Position numbers and translations under genes: made by a program
Notes under the pieces: model-generated
What the model saw: the letters and a program-made list of their open reading frames with translations, nothing else
Database searches by the model: none
Told to the model about the DNA's origin: nothing
Shown here: piece after piece, positions 25,442 to 32,348 of the stretch
Layout of the letters: every line of letters begins with the position of its first letter
Position numbering within the stretch: the first letter of the stretch is position 1
From: Paucihalobacter ruber
Lineage (GTDB): Bacteria > Bacteroidota > Bacteroidia > Flavobacteriales > Flavobacteriaceae
DNA: 64,000 nt
Reading direction: 5' to 3'
Assembly: GCF_006494535.1 (NCBI RefSeq)
Contig: NZ_VHIQ01000004.1
Location: forward strand, 289,273-353,272

Positions 25442-26314
25442 TTAATGTCCGGGTTCATAAATGATCCTAAGAAAGGTGCTTAGTCGTTCGTTTTCTCTGC
25501 TAATGGGAATGCCAGTTACAATACCAATTAATAAATTATCGGTTACACTCACGCGCATTTGTGGGCGCATCACCATATCTAATTTACCGGCATCATTTAA
25601 TTCCTTATTGAGTTCTATTCCCAGAAAGTTACGTGTACCACTTATCATGTAGTGAAAGTTGGTATTAAATTGCCAGACGGTTTCCCATGAATTACTGTTG
25701 AAGTTTTCAAAAAACTGCGGACCGGTATACAGCAAGGTATGAAAGTTATTGCCCCATCGTTTGGCAGCAATAAAAAACGGATTATAGATGTTACCCGCAT
25801 AAAAACGACTGCTGCTGTAATTACGGAATTCGGTGAGTTCAAATTCGTGCAAATAACCAATTGCCAAAGAGGTTTTGTATTCCTCAGACACCCAAAAAGT
25901 ATATTGAGCTGCGAGTTTTAAGCTTTGCAACTTGCTACCGGGTGCTTGCGTGCCATTTTCGGTAGGTTCAAAAATGGAGAACGGCAGTTCTACTTCCAGT
26001 CCGAGTCTGTCAATCGGAGCCCATTCGTATTCTACCAGCGCCAGGTATTCGTCAAAATTGCGTTTGTCGGTGATTCCAAATCCGAAGTTCCATTCTTTTT
26101 CACCTTTACGGGCACCCAAATCTCTAATTAAATCAATATACAAAGGTTCGGCGTGCAGTACTTTGGGGCGTTCTTTAGGTCTGTTTTCAGTTTCAGCAAT
26201 ATAGAGGCTATCTAAGGTTTGTTTGTTGGTTTCAGTTTCGGTTTGTGAGTAGATTGAGATGACCGGTGTCGACAAAATAAATAGTAAACACCAATGCTTT
26301 AAGTATTTAAACAT
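25442..26314 (-). CDS. Putative outer-membrane beta-barrel protein
   Basis: 290 aa. A signal peptide (about 1-24, core CLLFILSTPVISIYS) is followed by a linker and then the block VLHAEPLYIDLIRDLGARKG. The remainder shows alternating hydrophobic/polar strands (EWNFGFGITD, YLALVEYEWAP, LGLEVELPFSIF, TSLAIGYLHEFEL) ending in an aromatic-rich C-terminus, typical of an outer-membrane barrel. The HAEPLYIDLIRDLGARKGE block is a motif I associate with a conserved Bacteroidota family of unknown role. It follows a small unknown gene on the same strand. Confidence 0.65.
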   Translation of the reverse strand: MFKYLKHWCLLFILSTPVISIYSQTETETNKQTLDSLYIAETENRPKERPKVLHAEPLYIDLIRDLGARKGEKEWNFGFGITDKRNFDEYLALVEYEWAPIDRLGLEVELPFSIFEPTENGTQAPGSKLQSLKLAAQYTFWVSEEYKTSLAIGYLHEFELTEFRNYSSSRFYAGNIYNPFFIAAKRWGNNFHTLLYTGPQFFENFNSNSWETVWQFNTNFHYMISGTRNFLGIELNKELNDAGKLDMVMRPQMRVSVTDNLLIGIVTGIPISRENERLSTFLRIIYEPGH

Positions 26315-26346
26315 GATTTATGATTTTAGTTAAACAATACAGATAA

Positions 26347-26369
26347 TGAAGCTTTCTAGTAAAGCTTCA
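26347..26369 (-). other. Intercistronic hairpin
   Basis: Perfect 9-bp stem TGAAGCTTT/AAAGCTTCA with 5-nt loop, between the minus-strand genes at 26390 and 25442. No T-run follows, so it may tune differential expression within an operon. Confidence 0.45.
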
Positions 26370-26389
26370 GTTGATTCTTGGGTATGATG

Positions 26390-26731
26390 TTAACTAAAAT
26401 CGGGTGGAGGAGAAGTCACCTCACTAAATGGCTCGGCTATAAGCGGAATGCTATAATGGTTATAGTTGTTATTTCTAACCGTTTCTTGAAAATCAGAAAA
26501 ACTTAGGGCATAAAGCGATAAATAAACATCAATTTTAAAAGATGGTTTTATTTGGCTTTTGGAGTCTGCATCGCTGTCCTGAGTCTCTGGGATTGCATTT
26601 TCGAAGCCCAGAACCTTTTCAACTACAATTTCAATAATACTCTCTTGAAGGTTAAACGCCGCATCGGGTTGTGGGGCGTTAAAAATATAATTGGGCACAT
26701 CTACGCTAATATTAAGCATATATAAGCCCAT
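26390..26731 (-). CDS. Small protein of unknown function
   Basis: 113 aa from ATG 26731. The frame could be read from TTG 26812, but that start lies inside the terminator hairpin of the upstream gene, so the internal ATG (MGLYMLNISVDVPN) is preferred. A start between them (GTG) would add a short hydrophobic N-terminus. The protein has an acidic middle and a Pro-rich end (SEVTSPPPDFS). No domain recognised. It precedes the putative outer-membrane protein gene by 75 bp and may share its transcript. Confidence 0.5.
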   Translation of the reverse strand: MGLYMLNISVDVPNYIFNAPQPDAAFNLQESIIEIVVEKVLGFENAIPETQDSDADSKSQIKPSFKIDVYLSLYALSFSDFQETVRNNNYNHYSIPLIAEPFSEVTSPPPDFS

Positions 26732-26793
26732 GAACAGACTAAAATATTTGGTTATATGTAGTTTAAGATTTGGATTCACGGTTGCAAATATAA

Positions 26794-26823
26794 AAAAAGA
26801 CCTCGATGTCAAGGTCTTTTTAA
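26794..26823 (-). terminator. Intrinsic terminator for the gene at 26842
   Basis: AAAGACCT and AGGTCTTT arms around an 8-nt loop, with a T-run when read on the minus strand, about 20 bp after the stop of the DUF4412-like gene. Confidence 0.85.
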
Positions 26824-26841
26824 AATTTTGTTAACGCAAAA

Positions 26842-27528
26842 TTAATAGCCGGGCATTGGCATATCTGCGAAATTCTTTAGAGCATAGCCTTCGGGTTTTT
26901 CAAAAACGCTGTCGGCTACGGGTGATGGATCCAGTTTGGTAGTTTCCATAATCATGGTAACACTGGCACCTGGCAAAGGAATTTCGGATTCTAAGCGCAA
27001 CACAATACCGTTGATATTGGCTTGTTTAAGAAGCTCCATTGAAGCATCCTGGTTAAAAGTTACTTTGTATTCGGGCATACTATATTTGGTTGAAACCCAC
27101 ATGACCATTTTCATCTCCATGCCCATTTGGCTCATGCTCACTGTGTATTTATCACAAGTTAAACCTAATATTTCTTTGGTTTCACCTTCAACTTTTTCAA
27201 CCTGTACATTTTCCATCTTAGGCTGATTTTGTTCTACAAAATCATTATCCATAGTATATACTGCTTTATTATTATGGCTTATGGCAAAACTTTCGGTTGG
27301 GGTGGTCACCACGCGGTTCATCATGGCTTCCATAGCAGCACCGTTAAAATCTACGGCGCTTTTATCTTTTCCGTAGTAAGAGGTCATGCCTTTGGGCATA
27401 TATTGTGCCATCATTTCGGCACTTTCGCCTTCGTAGTGATAGGTGATTTCCTGAGTGCCGTAAAAGGTTTGCTGAGCCTGGGTGAAGCTTAGTGCGATAA
27501 GGCATAAAAAGTAGCATAAGTGTTTCAT
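26842..27528 (-). CDS. Exported DUF4412-like protein
   Basis: 228 aa. The signal peptide (about 1-18: LCYFLCLIALSFTQA) is followed by a beta-rich mature domain containing ITYHYEGESAEMMAQYMPKG, EILGLTCDKYTVSMSQMGME and VMWVSTKYSMPEYK, a pattern like DUF4412 periplasmic proteins. It is Met-rich (for example MGMEMKMVMW), which might suggest metal or oxidative-stress relations but is not diagnostic. Monocistronic between two terminators. Function unknown. Confidence 0.7.
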   Translation of the reverse strand: MKHLCYFLCLIALSFTQAQQTFYGTQEITYHYEGESAEMMAQYMPKGMTSYYGKDKSAVDFNGAAMEAMMNRVVTTPTESFAISHNNKAVYTMDNDFVEQNQPKMENVQVEKVEGETKEILGLTCDKYTVSMSQMGMEMKMVMWVSTKYSMPEYKVTFNQDASMELLKQANINGIVLRLESEIPLPGASVTMIMETTKLDPSPVADSVFEKPEGYALKNFADMPMPGY

Positions 27529-27547
27529 GTGAGATGTTATGAAAATT

Positions 27548-27591
27548 AAACACCCAAAGCTAAGATTTATTTTTCAAAGCTTTGGGTGTTT
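27548..27591 (-). terminator. Terminator of the Hsp20 operon
   Basis: Perfect 14-bp stem AAACACCCAAAGCT/AGCTTTGGGTGTTT with a 16-nt loop, 31 bp after the stop of the gene at 27622. T-rich sequence lies on both sides. Confidence 0.75.
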
Positions 27592-27621
27592 TCGTTTTAA
27601 ATTAAAGCAACTTGCTAAATT

Positions 27622-28062
27622 TCAAACCTTAGATACACTTTTTTCGATTTTGAGAATGTGTGCGATGTGTTTAAATAATTCGCGTTTTAAGTTTTTAAAG
27701 GCATTTTTGTGTGTATCCATTTCGTCATGTAAACCGGCTTGACATCTTTTAAAATTTTGTTCTTCTTTAAGCTGGTCTACGCCGTCTACCAATATTTCAA
27801 GGTCCCTTAACTGATGTTCTACAGTTCTTATTAATTGAAACGTTTTGGCACTGCTTTTAGCAAGTTGCTCAAGTAATTCTTTACTGTGTGCGTAGTTAGA
27901 TTTGGTGGTTAATTCTCTGTTGTGATCTCGAATCACTTCTTGAAAGAACCGCTGTTCGTCTTTAATAAATTGTAGTTCAGACAACCACGTTTTGCAAATG
28001 TCGTTCAAATCGTCCGGACTTAGCCATTTCATCAACTTTGGATAATAATCTGTAGGTGTCAT
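27622..28062 (-). CDS. Small helical protein co-transcribed with Hsp20
   Basis: 146 aa from ATG 28062 (MTPTDYYPK); the in-frame upstream extension runs through an intercistronic hairpin and has no matching composition, so the internal ATG is chosen. Entirely alpha-helical and charged, with coiled-coil propensity (TWLSELQFIKDEQRFFQEVI, then LIRTVEHQLRDLEILVDGVD). No signal peptide. It follows the Hsp20 gene by 68 bp. Its N-terminal pattern TW-x3-L-x-F-x2-DE resembles the small protein beside the EF-G paralogue at 56259. Role unknown; a stress-response cofactor is a guess. Confidence 0.7.
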   Translation of the reverse strand: MTPTDYYPKLMKWLSPDDLNDICKTWLSELQFIKDEQRFFQEVIRDHNRELTTKSNYAHSKELLEQLAKSSAKTFQLIRTVEHQLRDLEILVDGVDQLKEEQNFKRCQAGLHDEMDTHKNAFKNLKRELFKHIAHILKIEKSVSKV

Positions 28063-28080
28063 GATTCTAGTTTTTAAGTT

Positions 28081-28125
28081 TTGACAATCAGGGCGGCGCT
28101 CTTTACGTCGCCCTGTTGCTGTCAA
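28081..28125 (-). other. Intercistronic stem-loop in the Hsp20 operon
   Basis: Outer TTGACA/TGTCAA and inner AGGGCGGCG/CGTCGCCCT (one G-T pair) arms form a long stem between the Hsp20 gene and its downstream partner. No T-run follows, so mRNA processing or stability is more likely than termination. Confidence 0.55.
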
Positions 28126-28130
28126 GAAAT

Positions 28131-28580
28131 CTAATTAACCTCAATCAGTTTTTTAGGAGCTGTTTTTGAGGCTTCAAGCTTGTTGATACGAAGGTTTAAA
28201 ATACCCTTTTTGTAGGTGGCTTTAATTTCTTCCTCCAAGTTAGCTGTTGTTGGCAGCTTGATGGAACGGTTAAAAGCGCTGTAATTAAACTCTCTTCGCA
28301 TAAAGTCTTTTTCGTTTTCTTCGCGTTCAAGTTTTTTCTCACCCTTAACGAAGAGTACGTTGTCTTCAATGCTCACTTCAAAATCTTCTTTAGAGAAACC
28401 TGGAGCTGCAAATTCAATCTCAAAGTCGGTTTCATGCTCTTTGATGTTCATTGCAGGCATCAATCCGTCTTCAGTAAAAAAGTCGTCATTAAAGAATGTG
28501 TCAGTGCTTAATAAATCTTTTAAGCTTGCGTTATTCCATGGGAATAAACGGTTTCTGTTGTTAAATTTTACAAGTGACAT
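28131..28580 (-). CDS. Small heat shock protein, Hsp20/alpha-crystallin family
   Basis: 149 aa. The alpha-crystallin domain (about 40-145) shows the expected strands: MNIKEHETDFEIEFAAPGFS, DFEVSIEDNVLFVKGEKK and FNRSIKLPTTANLEEEIKA, then the A-x-x-x-G-L/I-L motif as ATYKKGILNLRI. ATP-independent holdase. First gene of a two-gene minus-strand operon with the small helical protein at 27622. Confidence 0.95.
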   Translation of the reverse strand: MSLVKFNNRNRLFPWNNASLKDLLSTDTFFNDDFFTEDGLMPAMNIKEHETDFEIEFAAPGFSKEDFEVSIEDNVLFVKGEKKLEREENEKDFMRREFNYSAFNRSIKLPTTANLEEEIKATYKKGILNLRINKLEASKTAPKKLIEVN

Positions 28581-28687
28581 AACTGAAAGATTTAAGTTAA
28601 ACTTCCTTTTAAATCGGTTATAAGGTAGTGAATTAGTTAGTGAAAAAATATGATATTGGTCATGTTTTGGGGTTTGTTTTGGGTGAG

Positions 28688-28801
28688 AAAATAGAAAATA
28701 GAAAATAGAAAATAGAAAATAGAAAATAGAGAAGAGAGAAGAGAGAAGAGAGAAGAGAGAAGAGAGAAGACCTGTCTGACGACAGGCAGGGAGAAGAGAG
28801 G
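28688..28801. repeat. Twin heptamer arrays with embedded palindrome
   Basis: Six copies of AAAATAG (28688-28729) switch directly to about six copies of AGAGAAG (28730-28769). They are followed by ACCTGTCTGACGACAGGCAGG (28770-28790) and then resumed GAGAAGAGAGG. The palindrome looks inserted into the array. Confidence 0.85.
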
Positions 28802-28864
28802 ATTTGATTTACGATATACGATATTAGAAGTTTAAGATGGAAGATGAATGGATTTTAATTGATC

Positions 28865-28934
28865 TCGGAATGACAAAACAAACGTCATATGTCACTCCGA
28901 GTGAGTGAGGCACGAGTGACGAGGAGTCTCATTG
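28865..28934. repeat. Dispersed repeat, copy upstream of the copper operon
   Basis: Block A (CGGAATGACAAAACAAACG...TGTCACTCCGAGTG, 28865-28903) is followed by block B (GGCACGAGTGACGAGGAGTC, 28909-28934). Both blocks recur at 32072-32215 in the opposite order. Confidence 0.8.
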
Positions 28935-29090
28935 CAATGCGTCTTGATATCTGAAAATTTGGATCGAGCATGCTAAAAATAAAGTCCGATTTTTTTCATA
29001 CCTTTATAACTCTTTCGAAAAAACTCGTCCACCAAATCACCACGAGTTAAAATGCCAATCTTTGGTTGTAATCTTTAAAAAAATAGTAAA

Positions 29091-29549
29091 ATGAATAAAT
29101 CAAACTATACCAAATTTATCCTCATGCTAATTTGTTCGGCAATCTCCATGTACATAACTATGTATTTCAATACTTATGAGTTAAGTCACGTGTTTTTTAG
29201 CTGGACAAGAATGTATATGACCTTAATAGGTATTGGTGGAATGGCAATAATCATGTTCTTGTTTATGCGTAACATGTACACCAGTAAACTTAAAAACACG
29301 ATGTTAATTGTTGGCAGCCTGCTATTAATGGCAGTTTCAACAGTTCTGGTAAGGCAACAAATCCCAATAGATGATGTGAAATGGTTAAGAGCAATGATTC
29401 CACATCATTCCATTGCTATTCTTACCAGTAACAAGGCAGATATAAAAGACCCGGAGGTAAAAAAGTTGGCAGAAGAAATAATTAAAGCACAGGAAGAGGA
29501 AATTGCAGAAATGAAAAGAATGATAGAAAGACTCAAAAATGAACAATAA
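29091..29549 (+). CDS. Membrane-anchored DUF305 protein, copper-module partner
   Basis: 152 aa. Three hydrophobic segments (about 8-25, 38-58, 68-88) precede a C-terminal DUF305-like helical segment with WLRAMIPHHSIAILTSNKAD and a charged helix ending EIAEMKRMIERLKNEQ. DUF305 proteins are periplasmic or membrane-bound, with conserved MxxHH motifs thought to bind metal. It overlaps the multicopper oxidase gene by 11 bp, so the two are translationally coupled and probably act in copper handling. Confidence 0.85.
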   Translation: MNKSNYTKFILMLICSAISMYITMYFNTYELSHVFFSWTRMYMTLIGIGGMAIIMFLFMRNMYTSKLKNTMLIVGSLLLMAVSTVLVRQQIPIDDVKWLRAMIPHHSIAILTSNKADIKDPEVKKLAEEIIKAQEEEIAEMKRMIERLKNEQ

Positions 29550-31878
29550 AAATATAATAAAAACATACTGTTTAATCATAATAATATTCACAACAAACAT
29601 ACTTTTTTCCCAGGTTGGAACAAACGGACAAGACAGAACAGAAGAGGGAAGGCCGGTTAAAGAATATAACCTAACCATTGCTGAAAGTAATATTACATTG
29701 GCTGGTGTAACGGCTAATGGCATCACGGTTAACGGCGGCATTCCGGCACCAACTCTGGAGTTCGTAGAAGGTGACCTGGCCATTATAAATGTTACTAATA
29801 AGATGGAAGTAGAAACTTCAATACATTGGCATGGTATAATTCTTCCTAATTTTTATGACGGTGTTCCTTATTTAACCACACCACCCATAAAGCCTAATGA
29901 AACCTTTCAGTACCGGATACCAATCAATCAAACGGGAACCTATTGGTACCATTCACACACAATGCTTCAGGAGCAAAAAGGTGTCTATGGATCGATAGTT
30001 ATACAACCAAAAGAAAAACTTCTCAGCTATGATAAAGAATTAGTGGTAGTTTTATCTGATTGGACAAATGAGAAGGCTGAGAATGTATTAAAAAATTTGA
30101 AAAGAGGTAATGAATGGTATCAGGTAAGAAAGGGTACAAGCGTGCCATTAAGCCGTGCTATTAGTCAAAATGCTTTTGGGGCACAACTTAAAATGTGGCG
30201 AGACCGAATGGAAGGCGCAGATATTGCTGATATTTATTATCCTGTTTTTTTAAGTAACGGACAAGATTTGGCCAAGTATCCTGAATTTAATCCGGGTGAG
30301 AAAGTAAGGCTGAGATTTATCAATGCAGCTGCCTCCACTTATTTCTGGCTAGACTTTGGAGGGGGTAACCCACAAATTGTATCCAGTGATGGTGTAGACG
30401 TTCAACCTGTTTCTAAAAACCGTTTTCTTTTTGCAATCGCCGAAACGTATGATATCATCGTAAGCATTCCTAATGGAACCTTAGAAATCACCGCCACAGC
30501 TCAAGATGGTTCGGGGCATACTTCAATTCAAATAGGAAGTGGAGTTTTATTTCCGGCAACCGTTATTGATAGACCTGATAAAGTGGCCATGATGAAGCAA
30601 ATGGCCAATATGGATATGAAGATGGGTGCACCGGCTATCATAGGAAACCTTAAACGCAATACGCCAAAGTACTTAAAGGAAAAGTACGGCATGAAGATGG
30701 ACATGTCGCACGACCATATGAATATGGAAGATGATCATGAAATTAATGGTCATAGGGAAAAGGATACGAATAAAGTATCTGAAATGCCAATGGTGAAGAC
30801 AAATCATAAACATATGCAGCATCAGGATAATTCAATTAAAGACACGGCCAAATTTGATTACGATACACGAAAAACATATTTCAATTACGATTTTCTGAAA
30901 GCAACCCAGCCAACTACATTCCCTGTAGATGCTCAGGTGAATGAATTATTACTCAACCTTACGGGAAATATGAACCGCTACGTATGGAGTATTAATGGTG
31001 TTCCCTTGTCCGAGACTGATAAAATTAAAATCAAAGGCGGAGAGGTTACAAGGATAACCTTAAATAACCTTACAATGATGCACCACCCAATGCACCTGCA
31101 TGGTCATTATTTTAGGGTGGTTAATAAAAATGGAGAACGTTCACCACTAAAACATACGGTGAATGTACCGCCAATGGAACAAGTAACCATAGAATTCTAC
31201 AATGAGGAATACGGAGATTGGTTTTTTCATTGCCACGTTCTCTACCATATGATGAGCGGAATGGCTCGCATTTTTAGTTACGACACGCCACGTGATGAAC
31301 GAATGGAAGCCTACCCTGTAAAAAAATTAATACACGAGAGCAATCAATATTTCCATTGGGGATTAGCTCGTTTGGGGTCTAACTTTAATGAAGTAGTATT
31401 AACGTCAAGCAACATTAGAAATGAGTTTGGTTTGCGTGGTGAATTTGATTACAAAGAAAATGCAGAAATTGAAATAAGCTACAATAGGTACTTAAACAGC
31501 TGGGTCAGACTATATGTGGGAGTAAATGCAGAAAACGAAAGTCCTGATTCATTTGATAGAATCAACACAGTGGTTGTATCGGGGATTAAATATTTTTCTC
31601 CTTATATGTTTAGTCTTGATTTGAGCATCGACCACCAACTACGACCAAGAATTAGACTCGACAGAGAATTTCTTTTATTTCCACGAATATTTTTGGAGGG
31701 AGAATATGAATACCGGGCAGATTTTGGATGGGTTAATGATTTTGAGAATGGCGCAGATTTCGAGGAAGAAACAGAATGGCTTATTGGACTGTCGTATATT
31801 CTTTCACGTAATTTCTCCATTCAAGGGAATTATAATAACCAATACGGTTGGGGTGGCGGACTTTTGGTTAGATTCTAA
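29539..31878 (+). CDS. Multicopper oxidase (CopA type) with C-terminal CopB-like barrel
   Basis: 779 aa. The signal peptide (about 1-25, ending ILFSQ) leads into three cupredoxin domains. All four copper-site motifs are visible: SIHWHGIILP, TYWYHSHTMLQEQKG, MMHHPMHLHGHYFRV, and DWFFHCHVLYHMMSGM with the type-1 Cys. A Met/His-rich insert (KMDMSHDHMNMEDDHE, NHKHMQHQD; about 385-430) resembles CopA copper-sequestering loops. After about residue 590 a further 190 residues match the CopB outer-membrane copper-resistance family: FHWGLARLGSNFNEVV, repeated beta strands, ending GWGGGLLVRF. CopA and CopB are normally separate proteins, so this is a fusion. Role: periplasmic Cu(I) oxidation and sequestration. 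It overlaps the DUF305 gene by 11 bp. Confidence 0.92.
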   Translation: MNNKNIIKTYCLIIIIFTTNILFSQVGTNGQDRTEEGRPVKEYNLTIAESNITLAGVTANGITVNGGIPAPTLEFVEGDLAIINVTNKMEVETSIHWHGIILPNFYDGVPYLTTPPIKPNETFQYRIPINQTGTYWYHSHTMLQEQKGVYGSIVIQPKEKLLSYDKELVVVLSDWTNEKAENVLKNLKRGNEWYQVRKGTSVPLSRAISQNAFGAQLKMWRDRMEGADIADIYYPVFLSNGQDLAKYPEFNPGEKVRLRFINAAASTYFWLDFGGGNPQIVSSDGVDVQPVSKNRFLFAIAETYDIIVSIPNGTLEITATAQDGSGHTSIQIGSGVLFPATVIDRPDKVAMMKQMANMDMKMGAPAIIGNLKRNTPKYLKEKYGMKMDMSHDHMNMEDDHEINGHREKDTNKVSEMPMVKTNHKHMQHQDNSIKDTAKFDYDTRKTYFNYDFLKATQPTTFPVDAQVNELLLNLTGNMNRYVWSINGVPLSETDKIKIKGGEVTRITLNNLTMMHHPMHLHGHYFRVVNKNGERSPLKHTVNVPPMEQVTIEFYNEEYGDWFFHCHVLYHMMSGMARIFSYDTPRDERMEAYPVKKLIHESNQYFHWGLARLGSNFNEVVLTSSNIRNEFGLRGEFDYKENAEIEISYNRYLNSWVRLYVGVNAENESPDSFDRINTVVVSGIKYFSPYMFSLDLSIDHQLRPRIRLDREFLLFPRIFLEGEYEYRADFGWVNDFENGADFEEETEWLIGLSYILSRNFSIQGNYNNQYGWGGGLLVRF

Positions 31879-32071
31879 AAATTGGATTCAAATGAATGTG
31901 GTGAGTTTAGTTTATTAATGTAAAGCTTGAATGTCATATAGAACCACATGGAAAATAAATAATTGCTATAGACACCTATTTACTGAATAATTTTAAATTA
32001 ATGGTTTGCCATTGTCAGTATTAATAATTTAAAATCCAATACTATATATTTTTATCACCCTAAAGCAGCAA

Positions 32072-32215
32072 GGCACGAGCGACGAGGAGTCTCATTGAAT
32101 GGGTCCTAATAATCGGGAAATTTGGACCTAAGGTGATGCGATTCCTTCCGCCTAAGGCGGACTGGCACTTCGTCGGAATGACAAAATAAACGTCATTCAT
32201 TTGTCACTCCGAGTG
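32072..32215. repeat. Dispersed repeat, copy downstream of the copper operon
   Basis: Block B (GGCACGAGCGACGAGGAGTC, 32072-32097) comes before block A (TCGGAATGACAAAATAAACG...TGTCACTCCGAGTG, 32173-32215), reversing the block order seen at 28865-28934 on the same strand. Confidence 0.8.
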
Positions 32216-32292
32216 CACCCGTTCCAATAGCGTTCTGGAGAAAGGAGTGCATGCCATTTGTTTTTCAATAGAATATCAAATAGCAGTTCATA

Positions 32293-32325
32293 AAAAAGAC
32301 CCATATTAAAAAATACGGGTCTTTT
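32293..32325 (-). terminator. Intrinsic terminator for the S9 peptidase gene
   Basis: AAAAAGACCC and GGGTCTTTT arms around a 14-nt loop, with a T-run on the minus strand, 24 bp after the stop at 32349. Confidence 0.85.
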
Positions 32326-32348
32326 TCAATTTCATAAAATTCGATTAT

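Larger units (their letters stand above)
28581..29090. other. Intergenic region between divergent hsp20 and copper operons
   Basis: 510 bp holding both promoters and several repeats: two tandem heptamer arrays interrupted by a palindrome (28688-28801), an inverted 19-bp copy of sequence at 14550 (28813-28831), and a dispersed repeat (28865-28934). No ORF supported. Confidence 0.6.
31879..32348. other. Intergenic region after the copper operon
   Basis: 470 bp between convergent genes. It holds the second copy of the dispersed repeat (32072-32215), a perfect TCCGCCT-A-AGGCGGA palindrome (32147-32161), and a minus-strand terminator. No ORF supported. Confidence 0.6.

Noticed and set aside
26732..26812. 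Longer N-terminus for the gene at 26390 starting with TTG 26812
   Set aside because: The start would lie inside the terminator hairpin of the upstream gene; ATG 26731 is more plausible.
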